From: Candidatus Burkholderia pumila
Lineage (GTDB): Bacteria; Pseudomonadota; Gammaproteobacteria; Burkholderiales; Burkholderiaceae
Length of the DNA stretch: 52,221 nucleotides
Direction of reading: 5' to 3'
Assembly (NCBI GenBank): GCA_001045575.1
Contig: LELG01000002.1
Span: forward strand, 1-52,221
Shown: positions 40,380-49,250 of the stretch, in pieces
Layout of the letters: the number at the start of each line of letters is the position of its first letter
Position numbering within the stretch: position 1 is the stretch's first letter
Position numbers and translations under genes: made by a program
Notes under the pieces: generated by a model
What the model saw: the letters and a program-made list of their open reading frames with translations, nothing else
What the model was told of the DNA's origin: nothing
The model's database searches: none

Positions 40380-40812
40380 ATGAAGCTCGCCGTCACTCGT
40401 TTGATTCAGCTCGCTGCTTTGCCGCTCGCGCTGATGTCGCTCGGCACGCTCGGGTCCATCGAAGCGAAATTCGATTGCAAATCGAACGCGCATAATTTCA
40501 TCGTGCCGCTGGTGGAAAGCGATCAGATCGAAACGAAGCCGATGCGCGTCGAATCAAACTCGGTCAACGCGTTTCGCCCGACGAAGGGCACGACGCTGAC
40601 GGCGTACGGCTTCAAGGTGTACGTGGTGCTCGGATACGGCAAGGATGACCCGCTCTTTGCACATGGCAAAGAGCCAGCCGATCAGCGATTCGGCTTACGG
40701 CGCGGTCGTGTGGGGAGATGACGAGGTGACGCAGAAAGTACGCGCGGCGGGCAGCGACGCGGATGTGCACCACGTCGCGCCTTTCATTACGGCGATTTTT
40801 TGCAAGCAGTAA
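40380..40812 (+). pseudogene. Hypothetical secreted protein, frameshifted
   Basis: The ATG at 40380 starts MKLAVTRLIQLAALPLALMS, a plausible signal peptide, followed by KFDCKSNAHNFIVPLVESDQ, SVNAFRPTKGTTLTAYGFKV and YVVLGYGKDDPLF. Near 40670 the frame shifts. The other frame continues with SQPISDSAYGAVVWGDDEVT and ADVHHVAPFITAIFCKQ, ending at a TAA at 40810. One inserted base explains the break, and it lies in a nine-base hairpin. Similar small exported proteins occur in Burkholderia, but I know no function. It converges on phnW with a 17-base gap. Confidence 0.6.
40652..40674. repeat. Nine-base perfect hairpin at a frameshift site
   Basis: GCTCTTTGC (40652-40660) is exactly complementary to GCAAAGAGC (40666-40674) around a five-base ACATG loop. 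The right arm contains the extra G that breaks the hypothetical secreted protein. Confidence 0.8.
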
Positions 40813-40829
40813 GTCGCCTGCCTGAGCTT

Positions 40830-41897
40830 TTAACGCAGCAATTCAGCGACGGACGAAACCAAAAGATCCATATCCTTCGCGTCTACCGCGCCCATTGTCG
40901 AAATACGGAACAGTTCCTTCGACAAGCCGCCCCGCCCTGCATAGATGACGAAGCCTTTCGCTTTCAGCGTATCGTGCAGTGTTTCGTATGTGACGACGCC
41001 CGCAGGCAAGCGATACGCGCGCAACACGACGGACGATTCCTCGGGTGGCAACGCGCTGTCGATCCCGAGCTTCGCCAAGCCCGCACGAACCTGCTCAGCA
41101 AGCGCCGCGTATCGCTGATGCCGAGCGTGCCAGCCGCCTTCGTCCTCGAACTCGCGCAGCGCTTCGACCAGCGCGTAGTACGCATGCACGGAAGGCGTGA
41201 ACGGCGTGTTGTGCTCGTCCTGCAACTCCGCCAGCCGCGCGATGCCAAGGTAGTACGTGCGGCTTGCGGCCTTTGCCAATGCATCGCGGCGAGCGATCAC
41301 AAACGCCGCGCCCGGCACGCCATGCAAACACTTGTTCGCCGTCGCTGCAATCGCGGTGATGCCGCCGCCATCGAAATCGATGGCTTCCGCGCCGAAGCTG
41401 CTGACCGCATCGACCAGCAGACCGATGCCACGATCCGCACACGCCCGCGACAACGTATCGAGCGCGTTCAACCGCCCGGTCGTCGTCTCGTGATGGATGA
41501 TCGCCACATTCGTGAACCTGCCCGCATCGAGCTTAGCGATGATCGCGTCGATATTCGGCGCTTGCATCCACTCATATCTGGCGACTTCATGCTCGATGCC
41601 ATATTGCTTCGCAATCTGCGCAATACGGTCGCCATACACGCCGTTTTCCACAACGAGCAGCCGCTTGCCCTCCGGCACGAGGCCCGCGATCATGCTTTCG
41701 ACGGCAGCCATTCCCGAGCCGGTCATCAACACCGTGCTCCACTTCGCGGGATCGAGTTCGTACGCGGCAACGAGACGCTTGCGCGCTTCGTCCTGCAAAT
41801 CGAAAAACTCCGGCTCGCGGTGACACAAATCTGTTTGCAGCAGGCTCTTGCGCACGCGTTCGGAGAGCGTGACGGGACCCGGATTCAAAAGCAGCAT
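40830..41897 (-). CDS. phnW: 2-aminoethylphosphonate transaminase
   Basis: PhnW is a PLP enzyme interconverting phosphonoacetaldehyde plus alanine with 2-aminoethylphosphonate (AEP) plus pyruvate. Beside PEP mutase and phosphonopyruvate decarboxylase it should run in the AEP-forming direction. The 355-residue protein starts [20 protein letters not shown] and has HREPEF and the glycine turn MTGSGMAAVESMI. The PLP aspartate is at about 163 (LLVDAVSSFGAE), and the Schiff-base lysine is at about 189 (ATANKCLHGVPG). It is the last gene of the operon. Its ATG overlaps the decarboxylase stop in a TGATG junction, implying translational coupling. It is intact. I assigned this and not serine-glyoxylate aminotransferase because of context and the NKCLHGVPG motif. 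Confidence 0.9.
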   Translation of the reverse strand: MLLLNPGPVTLSERVRKSLLQTDLCHREPEFFDLQDEARKRLVAAYELDPAKWSTVLMTGSGMAAVESMIAGLVPEGKRLLVVENGVYGDRIAQIAKQYGIEHEVARYEWMQAPNIDAIIAKLDAGRFTNVAIIHHETTTGRLNALDTLSRACADRGIGLLVDAVSSFGAEAIDFDGGGITAIAATANKCLHGVPGAAFVIARRDALAKAASRTYYLGIARLAELQDEHNTPFTPSVHAYYALVEALREFEDEGGWHARHQRYAALAEQVRAGLAKLGIDSALPPEESSVVLRAYRLPAGVVTYETLHDTLKAKGFVIYAGRGGLSKELFRISTMGAVDAKDMDLLVSSVAELLR

Positions 41898-43072
41898 CAG
41901 CGGCTTCCGATGTGTTGTTGCAAACGCGCCCGAACGTCCTCGGGCGTGATTTTCGGGCGCGGCAGATCGCTCGGCGTGCCGGTGTCGATCGACAAGCGCG
42001 CGAAGCGCACGCCATCGACGTCCCTGGCTTCGAACAGACGATCGATGATGCCGATGTCGTCCCCGTCCAGCGCGAGCGCATAACCACACGCCGACGCGAT
42101 CGACGTGAAGTCGATCCCGCGCGACACGGTCGCCTGCCCGCCGGTCGATTCGTGCGCACCGTTGTCGAGCAGCAAGTGCACGAAATTCGGCGGGCCGTAT
42201 GCGCCGAGCGTCGCAAATACGCCCATGCGCATCAGCGCCGCACCGTCGCCGTCGAGCGCGATCACGCCCAGATCGGGACGCGACAGCGCGAGACCGAGCG
42301 CCATCGGCGTGACGCAACCCATCGAACCGACGAGATAAAACTGGTTTTCGCGGTCATCGATTGCGTACAACTCGCGTCCGCAAAAGCCGGTGGAAGCCAG
42401 AACGACCGTCGAGTCTTTTGGCGTGTTGGCAATGACTTTTTCGAGCGCGTCGTGACGCGCGACACGCGCGCCTTTTTCGAAGCGCAGAACTTTCACGGCA
42501 TCGCCGGACACAGTACGCACACCCGACAAACCCGCCTTCTTCAGCTCATACGGCGCGACACTGCCCTTCTGCATCACCAGTGCATACGGACGGCCCGTGC
42601 TGTCCATATACTCCGTCGCGAGATCCAGCGCCGGGCCGATTTGATCCGCTTCCGTCGGGAACAGTTCCCACGGAATTTCCATCGTTTCGAGCATTTGCGG
42701 CGTGATCGGGCCCACCAGCGCGTGCTGCGGCTCGTCGTGTACTCCGGGCTGGCCGCGCCACGTGACGATCAGCAATTGCGGCAGGCGGAACGGCCAGGTC
42801 AGCGACGTCAGCGGACTCACCGCGTTGCCGAGCCCGGAGTTCTGCATCATTGCGATGCCGCGTCTTTTCACGCTGCCGAACCCTGCACCGCCGAGCGCGA
42901 CGCCCGCGATCAGCGCAACCGCATCGCCCTCGTTCGCCGCCGATACGTAATGCAGCGACTCATCCTGCAACACATAGTTGATGAACGGCGTCAGGAACGA
43001 ACACGGCACGCCCGCGTACCAGTCGAAGCCGCGCTCGCGTGCGGCTTCGACGAATTGCGAAGCCTCAATCAC
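41897..43072 (-). CDS. aepY: Phosphonopyruvate decarboxylase
   Basis: This TPP enzyme decarboxylates phosphonopyruvate to phosphonoacetaldehyde, pulling the unfavourable PEP mutase reaction forward. Signature features are the N-terminal [20 protein letters not shown] and the cofactor-activating Glu in [16 protein letters not shown]. Also present are [30 protein letters not shown] and the TPP/Mg motif [12 protein letters not shown] with LLLDN. I prefer the GTG at 43072 ([12 protein letters not shown]). It overlaps the upstream pepM stop as GTGATTGA, whereas the longer open frame to 43099 lies in pepM. The protein is about 391 residues and intact. Downstream phnW overlaps by one base. Confidence 0.93.
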   Translation of the reverse strand: MIEASQFVEAARERGFDWYAGVPCSFLTPFINYVLQDESLHYVSAANEGDAVALIAGVALGGAGFGSVKRRGIAMMQNSGLGNAVSPLTSLTWPFRLPQLLIVTWRGQPGVHDEPQHALVGPITPQMLETMEIPWELFPTEADQIGPALDLATEYMDSTGRPYALVMQKGSVAPYELKKAGLSGVRTVSGDAVKVLRFEKGARVARHDALEKVIANTPKDSTVVLASTGFCGRELYAIDDRENQFYLVGSMGCVTPMALGLALSRPDLGVIALDGDGAALMRMGVFATLGAYGPPNFVHLLLDNGAHESTGGQATVSRGIDFTSIASACGYALALDGDDIGIIDRLFEARDVDGVRFARLSIDTGTPSDLPRPKITPEDVRARLQQHIGSR

Positions 43073-44762
43073 GCGCGTTCTCCGTGCCTTCCGAATCAAT
43101 CGGCAATTGATCTTGCGCGAAATCGCTTGCGCGGCGGAAATCGTCGAGATCGTTCACGCCGCGCCAGTGACCGTGCACGTACTGCACTTCGATCTTCCGG
43201 CCTTGCGCGACGAGCGCATTGATTAGCGCGGCCATGTCGAGCTTGTCGAAGCCGGCGCGTTGCTGAAGCTGTTCGAGCGTCGCCAGAAGCGCTTCTTTCC
43301 CGCCCGCGCGCACGTTGAACAAGCCGATCCAGCGACCTTGCGGCGCGCGGCCATCGCTCAATCTCTGTCCCACGCCGACGATGCGCTCCAGCCACATTTT
43401 CTGGCTGAACAGCGCGCGGTCGTCGGCGGTCGAGCAGTACGCGAAATCGCTAGTCGATTCACCGGCTTGCGGCGTCTGAGACGAATCCACGGCGACGGTA
43501 AAGTCGCTTTCGGTTTCGACGAGATCGCGCAGGATGTAGCTGCGGAACAGCAAGTCACCGTAGGAAATCACGGCGTCGCCGCTGAAATGCTTCGCCGCGC
43601 ACGCGAGCGATGCCAGTTCGCCGGTCGTTTCATGCTTCTCGTTGATGACGAGGCGAATGCCGCCTTTCTCAATGGCATCCGCGCGATAACCACCGACCAC
43701 CGTAATGTCGTTGATGCGTTCCTTCTTGAACGCTTCGATCAGGTGACTGAGCAGCGGCTTGCCCACGACCGGCAGCATGACCTTCGGGCGGTCGGCGGTC
43801 ACAGCTTCCAGGCCCGCGCCACGGCTCGCCGCGAGCACGATCGCGCTGCGCTTCTCATTCGCTTCGCTCATATAGATGTTTTCAGCCGCCGAATATTCAT
43901 CGGCATCCTGCAAGCGGAAAATTTCGTTCACCGCCGCGATGCGGTCTTCCACGTTAACGAGCGTCTCGCTGTCGTGGATTTCCTTGGCGATGGCCTGCAT
44001 CGCCAAAACCGAGCTGCGGATGAGATGGTTCGCCCAGATCACGCAGGAAATACCTGCCTGACGGAACACATCGGTTGGCGTGCCGTAGTACTTCGTCGGC
44101 ACGATGACGAGCGGCCCGCAGCCTGCCCACTCGCGCGCGAACGTGAGAATCTCGTCGGGCTTCGAGAACTTCGAGTGGATCAGGATCGCATCCGCGCCCG
44201 CCTGACGATACGCCTCGGCGCGCTTCAGCGCTTCTTCCATGCCCCAGCCGGCGATTAGCGCTTCCACACGCGCGACGATGGAAAAGTTCGGATCGCTCTG
44301 CGAATCCTTGCCGGCCTTGATCTTGCCGCAGAATTCGTCGATATCCGCAAGCGGCTGCGCTTCGCCGTTGATGAAGCTGTTGGTCTTCGGAAATTGCTTG
44401 TCTTCGATGCACACGCCCGCGATGCCGCGCTGCTCCAGCTTCCTAACCAAGCGACGCACGTTGTTGAAGTTGCCATAACCCGTGTCGCCGTCGAGCAGGA
44501 TGGGCAAGTTGCTGGCGTCGGCCATAAATTCGAGGTTATCGACGACCTGCGTCCAGCTCGCTTCGTTGTTGTCGCGCACGCCGAATTGCGCAGAGATCGA
44601 CAGGCCCGAGCCCCAGATCGCCTTGAAGCCTGCTTCCCGCGCGATGCGCGCCGAGATGCCGTTGTGCGCTTCCATCAGGAATTCGAGGCGGTTGCTTTGC
44701 AGCATTTCGCGCAGACGCATGGTGCGCGAGTAGCCGACCGGGATTTGCGTAGGTGCGTTCAT
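43065..44762 (-). CDS. pepM: Phosphoenolpyruvate mutase fused to a nucleotidyltransferase
   Basis: The N-terminal ~300 residues are PEP mutase, which makes the carbon-phosphorus bond by converting PEP to phosphonopyruvate. The diagnostic motif [10 protein letters not shown] is at residues 120-129, with [19 protein letters not shown] and [10 protein letters not shown] before it. From about residue 306 a second domain begins, [20 protein letters not shown] followed by [13 protein letters not shown], which is the Rossmann-like NTP-transferase fold of LicC/cytidylyltransferase type. Its glycine loop (AASRGAG) departs slightly from the usual AAGxGxR. The expected job is activation of AEP or a related phosphonate as a CMP ester. 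Total length is 565 residues and it is intact. It follows the other nucleotidyltransferase by 16 bases with a GAAAGGAG site. Confidence 0.92.
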   Translation of the reverse strand: MNAPTQIPVGYSRTMRLREMLQSNRLEFLMEAHNGISARIAREAGFKAIWGSGLSISAQFGVRDNNEASWTQVVDNLEFMADASNLPILLDGDTGYGNFNNVRRLVRKLEQRGIAGVCIEDKQFPKTNSFINGEAQPLADIDEFCGKIKAGKDSQSDPNFSIVARVEALIAGWGMEEALKRAEAYRQAGADAILIHSKFSKPDEILTFAREWAGCGPLVIVPTKYYGTPTDVFRQAGISCVIWANHLIRSSVLAMQAIAKEIHDSETLVNVEDRIAAVNEIFRLQDADEYSAAENIYMSEANEKRSAIVLAASRGAGLEAVTADRPKVMLPVVGKPLLSHLIEAFKKERINDITVVGGYRADAIEKGGIRLVINEKHETTGELASLACAAKHFSGDAVISYGDLLFRSYILRDLVETESDFTVAVDSSQTPQAGESTSDFAYCSTADDRALFSQKMWLERIVGVGQRLSDGRAPQGRWIGLFNVRAGGKEALLATLEQLQQRAGFDKLDMAALINALVAQGRKIEVQYVHGHWRGVNDLDDFRRASDFAQDQLPIDSEGTENARD

Positions 44763-44778
44763 CTTGTTCTTGCTCCTT

Positions 44779-45555
44779 TCAGCCTGCGAACTGACGCAGC
44801 GCTTGCAGTTGCGGCAACACTGCGTCGGCCGCGCGCTTCACGTCGTTCTGAAAATCGATCTCGATCCACGGTGCGCCGGTCACGTCGGCGAAATCGAACA
44901 CGTGGGACGGGTTTTGCATGTTCTCCAGCAAGAGGTCGCGCACGGCTTCTTCGTGCGGCATCTTCGCGCGGCCCGACGCGACGTAATCCGCGCAGATTTC
45001 CGCGAGGCGCGTGGCGGTGGCGTGATCGAAACGGAAGAAGCCGACCGATTCGCCAACGGTGTCATACTTCAGCCCCGCCGCGACCTGCTTGCGCAATTCG
45101 ACCGGCACGCCGTTCTCGACGCACAGCTTCACCGGCTCGTCGCCCGCTTCGAAATCGCGGTCGATCAGCAGACGGTTGACGCTGCTGCCCGCCACGAGCG
45201 GATCGAAAATGCGTTCATCGTAGAGCACGTCGGCGTCCATCAGCAGGACATCGCCGCCGCGCGTCATGGCATCGCGCGCGGTATGGACGGACAGCACGCT
45301 GCCGAGCGTGAATTCCTCGTTGACGACGATTTTGCACTTCGGCTTCCAGTCGATCGACGCCAGTTCCGCTTCGATCTGCTCGCTCTTGAAGCCGGTCACG
45401 AAGACGACTTCATCCACGCTCGCGCCTTTCAGATAATTCAGATGACGTTCGAGCAGCGAGGCATCGCCAAAACGGAGGAGACACTTCGGCTTTTGCTGGC
45501 CTTCGGGCTGCACGAGGCGCAAACCCATTCCGGCCGCAAGAATAATTGCGCGCAT
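44779..45555 (-). CDS. Nucleotidyltransferase (LicC/CTP-type)
   Basis: The 258-residue protein from ATG 45555 starts [14 protein letters not shown], with the [10 protein letters not shown] lysine motif and [16 protein letters not shown], the metal-binding acidic motif of sugar-phosphate and phosphocholine/AEP cytidylyltransferases. An AAGGA site precedes the start. It is the second nucleotidyltransferase of this operon, the other being fused to pepM. One may activate AEP and the other the partner alcohol, but that is inference. The frame upstream is open without a stop into the frameshifted flippase gene, so a read-through fusion is formally possible. The gene itself is intact. Confidence 0.82.
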   Translation of the reverse strand: MRAIILAAGMGLRLVQPEGQQKPKCLLRFGDASLLERHLNYLKGASVDEVVFVTGFKSEQIEAELASIDWKPKCKIVVNEEFTLGSVLSVHTARDAMTRGGDVLLMDADVLYDERIFDPLVAGSSVNRLLIDRDFEAGDEPVKLCVENGVPVELRKQVAAGLKYDTVGESVGFFRFDHATATRLAEICADYVASGRAKMPHEEAVRDLLLENMQNPSHVFDFADVTGAPWIEIDFQNDVKRAADAVLPQLQALRQFAG

Positions 45556-45577
45556 TGTTATTGTTCCTTCAAGGAAA

Positions 45578-46598
45578 TCAGTCGATGTCCGGCACACGCG
45601 CGAGTCGGCGGTGCTGCCAGCTTTTTTAACGAAATGCAGATAGACGATGCCCGGCACGCCGAGCAGCAGTTCCCGCGCACGCTTGGCAAGCGACAGCGCG
45701 AGCGCCGTTTCCGGCGACAGACCGACGAGGCGCGCGAGCAGCAGATAGCCGCCTTCCTGCACGCCGAGCGATCCGGGAATGGCGAAGGCCGCGCCGCGAA
45801 TGGCCTGGCCGAGACTTTCGAGCAAGAGCGTTTCGGTCCAGCCGACCGGATGGCCGAGCAGATAGAGCGCGAGCCACACTTCGCCCGTCCCGACGATCCA
45901 GCCGAGCAGGCTCAAACTGAAGCCCGCCGCAACCTTGCCGCGCTCGCGGTAGAGATCGTGCACGGCGGCATCGACCGCTTCGGCGCGCGTGACGAGCGAG
46001 GACCAGTCGCGCTTGGCCGAGAACTTCGCCGCGATGCCGGACGCGAAATGCATCGCGCGGCCAAAGAGACCGCGCCGCTGCGCATAGTAGAAACCGAAGA
46101 TCATCAGCCCGATCACACCGATGACCCCGAGCACCGCAATCGTCAAGGTCGATGACGAGCAGCCGCCCGTCGCATACCCCGTCAACAGCACGACGCCGAT
46201 CAGCGCGAAGATGAGCTGCGCGACGGTTTGCATCGTCGTGCTGATGGTGATGACAGCGGCGGCGTCCCGCGAGCGCATGCCGCGTTGCGCCAGGTTGCGG
46301 ACCATCAGCATTGGACCGCCAATCTGGCCAGCGGGCATCAGGCTGTTGACGGACTCGCCGGCCCAGCGCGCGAGAACAAGGCATCGCCCAGGGTGACATT
46401 GTGTTCGTTGCGAGAGAACAAGACGCTGATCGCGCCTGCATCGAGAAAAAGCGGGACGAAGTGGAACGCCGCGACCGCGAGCAAACCCCAGCCCGCCGCA
46501 CCGAGCGTGGCCACGACGGAACCGAAGCCTTGCCAGCCGAGCAGCGCAATGAACAACACCACGCCGACCGACAGCAGAATGTTGCCGGCGCGGCTCAT
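45578..46598 (-). pseudogene. Flippase-like (UPF0104/HpnL-type) membrane protein, frameshifted
   Basis: The ATG at 46598 overlaps the oxygenase stop as ATGA and starts MSRAGNILLSVGVVLFIALL, a membrane helix, followed by further helices up to FSRNEHNVTLGDALFSR. Near 46375 the frame shifts. The next frame reads ARWAGESVNSLMPAGQIGGP, the family signature, then more helices (VAQLIFALIGVVLL, AAFAIPGSLGVQEGGYLLLA) and LSLAKRARELLLGVPGIVYL. A second slip at the A-run near 45621-45626 may have hidden the natural stop at 45578. As a result the shifted frame runs on into the nucleotidyltransferase. The family includes lysyl-PG synthase and hopanoid-related (HpnL) flippase-like domains. A role in moving a phosphonate lipid is inference. 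Confidence 0.75.
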
Positions 46599-47399
46599 GC
46601 CGCCTCGTTCTTGCCACCCTTGCGGCAGAAAACCTGGCCGAAGCCGAAGTACGCGATCGAATCCTTCATGTTCGAGATGAAGCGCTTGAACGGCTTCATG
46701 TTCGGGTTCATGACGTACTCGAAGGTCAGCGAGACGCGGGTTTCATTCTCGCCCAGCGGCGACACGCGATGGCGCAGCTTGTCGCCATCGAACAAGACGA
46801 ACGCGCCGGGCGGATATTGCACCGAGCCCGGCTGATCCGGAATCGCGGGATTCTTCGTATGCAGCTCGTAGTCGAGCCGGCACGAGGAATTGTCGATGAC
46901 GCCGAGCAGCATGGTATAGCGGCTGCCATCGTAGTACGAAGTGTCGTAATGCCAGCCGATGTGATCGCCCGGTTTCGTGTAGAAGTACAGCGCGTAGGCG
47001 TGAGGATCGTCGGCGGGGGAGGCTTGCAGCTTGTCGCCGGTGATCGCCTCCAGCCACTTGATGAGCGCGGGCGAACGGTACAGGTCCGCGATGAACGGCG
47101 CGAGCTTGTCGAGCGTGTGACGGCTCACGCTGCCGCCCGCCTTGTGGCCCGGCAAATAGTTGCGGTTCACGGCGGGCGTCACGTCGCGCACGGCGGCGGC
47201 GAGGCGCTCGGTGTATTCGCGCGGCATAAACTCTTCGATATACAGAAACGAACCTTGCTGCTCGTAGTCGCCGCGCAGACTCTGCGTTTGCCACGACCTG
47301 AAGCGGCGCGGCCAACGTCATGTCGATATCGGCCTGCGTCGGCCGGTTCGGGTGCGTTGTGCTGGCCACTGGATTCAACAGGATTGCCGTATCGCTCAT
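46595..47399 (-). pseudogene. 2-oxoglutarate/Fe(II) oxygenase family protein, one frameshift
   Basis: The ATG at 47399 overlaps the CDP-alcohol phosphotransferase stop as ATGA and reads MSDTAILLNPVASTTHPNRP, TQADIDMTLAAPLQVVANAE. Near 47283 a small deletion shifts the frame. The continuation is LRGDYEQQGSFLYIEEFMPR, then RHTLDKLAPFIADLYRSPAL, HIGWHYDTSYYDGSRYTMLL, FDGDKLRHRVSPLGENETRV. The iron triad would be the His and Asp of WHYD with the His of LRHRV, and the following Arg binds 2-oxoglutarate. The full-length product would be about 268 residues; a 210-residue piece could start at 47227. In a phosphonate operon it might hydroxylate the headgroup, by analogy with PhnY-type enzymes, but the substrate is not known. 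Confidence 0.78.
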
Positions 47400-48133
47400 C
47401 TCACCGCCTGAAAATCTTTGCTGTCCTTGGCGTGCGCCGCGTGCATCGCATGCTCGTGCACGCGGCGCGTCACACGCTGATAGTCGATCGCCACATACAC
47501 CGCGAACAGCGGTGCGCCGATCGCCGCCGCGTACAGGAACGGCGCCATGCCGTTCAGCAGCGTCACGATAGGCAGCAGATACAGCACGTCTTCGGTTTCG
47601 AAACCGGCCATTGACGCCTGCTTCGTGCACGACTTGCCGACCATCGATTCGATGCGCATTCGCAGATAAAAGATCAGCGCAACGGCCACGCCTGCCAGTC
47701 CGCCCAGCCACTGCGCGGGCACGAACAAGCCCGGGTGATGCACGCCCACATAAAAGCCGATGCCCAGGAACAGCAGCACCGTCACGAGCGAATCGCAAGC
47801 GAGGTCGTACAAGTGGCCGACCTTGCTCGACTGGCCGCTGATGCGCGCCAGCTCGCCGTCGGTGTGATCGATGAAATTCGACAACGCGATGAGCAGCGCG
47901 CCGAGCGAGCACAGCCAAAACTGACCGAGCGATAAATAGTACGCGCCAGCCAGGCCGATAGCGAGGCGAAGTGTCGTCAGATGATTCGCGGTAACGAGCG
48001 TACCGAGAAGCGGTGTGACGAGGCGGCGGGCGAGCCGTGCATCCCACGTGGTGGGCAGTGGAACGGCTTTGGGACGGGGCGGACACGATTTTGTCATGAC
48101 CGCGAATATAGCTCGATTCCACCGAGGCTGCAT
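47396..48133 (-). CDS. CDP-alcohol phosphotransferase family membrane protein
   Basis: The protein has the complete family motif at about residues 89-114: FIDHTDGELARISGQ, then KVGHLYDLACDSL, fitting DxxDGxxARx8GxxxDxxxD. Membrane helices surround it (RLAIGLAGAYYLSLGQFWLC, VTVLLFLGIGFYVGV, GVAVALIFYLRM). Such enzymes transfer a phospho-alcohol from a CDP donor to an acceptor alcohol. In this operon the donor could be a CMP-phosphonate and the acceptor a diacylglycerol-like lipid, giving a phosphonolipid. The start may be 48133 (245 residues) or the ATG at 48097; the first has an AGGG-like site. It is the first gene of the operon, overlapping the oxygenase by four bases. It is intact. Confidence 0.82.
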   Translation of the reverse strand: MQPRWNRAIFAVMTKSCPPRPKAVPLPTTWDARLARRLVTPLLGTLVTANHLTTLRLAIGLAGAYYLSLGQFWLCSLGALLIALSNFIDHTDGELARISGQSSKVGHLYDLACDSLVTVLLFLGIGFYVGVHHPGLFVPAQWLGGLAGVAVALIFYLRMRIESMVGKSCTKQASMAGFETEDVLYLLPIVTLLNGMAPFLYAAAIGAPLFAVYVAIDYQRVTRRVHEHAMHAAHAKDSKDFQAVR

Positions 48134-48250
48134 ATGCGGATCGCCCTAAGCGGCGTTAAAGCGTCATTACGCGGGCGTTATCATCGCGTGAAATGATGAT
48201 CGGCGGCGTTCTCGAACCGGCTTGTTAAAGATCTCCGGTAACAATTGCCG

Positions 48251-48292
48251 CACGCGGCTTCGCGCCGCACGAAGCCGCGTGTGGGTTTTTTC
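48251..48292 (+). terminator. Strong plus-oriented intrinsic terminator
   Basis: CACGCGGCTTC (48251-48261) pairs perfectly with GAAGCCGCGTG (48271-48281) around a nine-base loop, and TGGGTTTTTT follows on the plus strand. Genes on both sides are on the minus strand, so its plus orientation is notable. The hairpin without a T-tail is also placed just after the DUF4136 gene in the minus direction. Confidence 0.7.
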
Positions 48293-49040
48293 ATTCCGCC
48301 TTGGGCGCGCTACCCGACAGCGTGGGCGCTGGCGCGACAGGCCGCTCGTTGCCGTTCATCGTCGATGCGGTCTCGTTGCTCGGCAAGCCGTTCTTGTCGA
48401 CCTTCAGCGTCACCGTGCGCACCGTGCCGTTGCCCAGCGGGAAGCCAGCGAGCGCGCTCTGCGCGAGATACGGCATGGAGCCGTAGAGCGACGAGTCGTC
48501 GGTCGAATTCACTGCGGTGACCTTATAGACTTCGCGGCCCGTCGTGCGGTCCGTCATGCGGATCTGCAACGCGTGGGTGTAGACCGGATAGCTCTGGTCG
48601 ACGTAACCCGCCGGGCCCCACGGGCCATAGCCCCAGCCGCCGCCCCACGGTCCCCAGAACGGACGGCCGTAGGGGCCGTACATCGGCCAGGGATCGTAGA
48701 AGACGGGCTGGCGCACCGTCATCGTGTCGCCGCGCACCGAATAGTTGAGCGATACCTGGTAATGCGCGCTGTTGTCCGGCACCTGGCGGAAATTGTACTT
48801 CTGCAACTCGCTGGCGACGAGCACTTCGTAAGTCTGCTGTTCGATGCTGTTGCCCTGTTTGCCGTTGCGCTGGAACACGTAGGTGCGAGTAGCGTCGGTC
48901 GAGTTGGCGTTCCAGTTCGAGAACGCAGTGACCTGGGTCTGGACGTAGGTCGTGCAGCCGACAAGCCAGAGTACGCCTAGCGCCAGCGCGATGCGCGCGA
49001 GGATGCGCCAGCGCGCGGGAGCATCGATGGAAAGGTTCAT
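48291..49040 (-). CDS. DUF4136 domain lipoprotein
   Basis: From ATG 49040 the 249-residue protein has a signal peptide ending in a lipobox (LWLVGC, Cys29), so it should be lipidated by the Lgt-LspA-Lnt pathway. The body (TQVTAFSNWNANSTDATRTY, YEVLVASELQKYNFRQVPDN) is typical of DUF4136. A Gly/Pro/Trp-rich stretch (WPMYGPYGRPFWGPWGGGWG) is followed by a beta-rich domain with VYTHALQIRMTDRTTGREVY. The function is unknown. It is the gene upstream of the phosphonate operon, separated by about 157 bases and a terminator. It is divergent from pepN and intact. Confidence 0.85.
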   Translation of the reverse strand: MNLSIDAPARWRILARIALALGVLWLVGCTTYVQTQVTAFSNWNANSTDATRTYVFQRNGKQGNSIEQQTYEVLVASELQKYNFRQVPDNSAHYQVSLNYSVRGDTMTVRQPVFYDPWPMYGPYGRPFWGPWGGGWGYGPWGPAGYVDQSYPVYTHALQIRMTDRTTGREVYKVTAVNSTDDSSLYGSMPYLAQSALAGFPLGNGTVRTVTLKVDKNGLPSNETASTMNGNERPVAPAPTLSGSAPKAE

Positions 49041-49250
49041 GGTCTGCCTCACTTCGTTCAGTGCCCTTTTCGAGCGTGGAAAGCGCCGCCGCGAACCGCA
49101 CGGCGATGTTCATTTAAATGGGTGACTACCGCTCTACACCTCCCGATTTACGGTCTCCGGACGGCTTGTACAATGGTTCGATCAGGCGCGTGCGCATTCG
49201 TGCGTTCACAGGCGCGTATTCGCATTCAATCTCTATATTGTGATCTTGCC

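Noticed and set aside
40800-43222. Long plus-strand open frames opposite phnW and the decarboxylase
   Set aside because: The minus-strand genes carry full catalytic motifs and coupled starts; the plus-strand translations show none.
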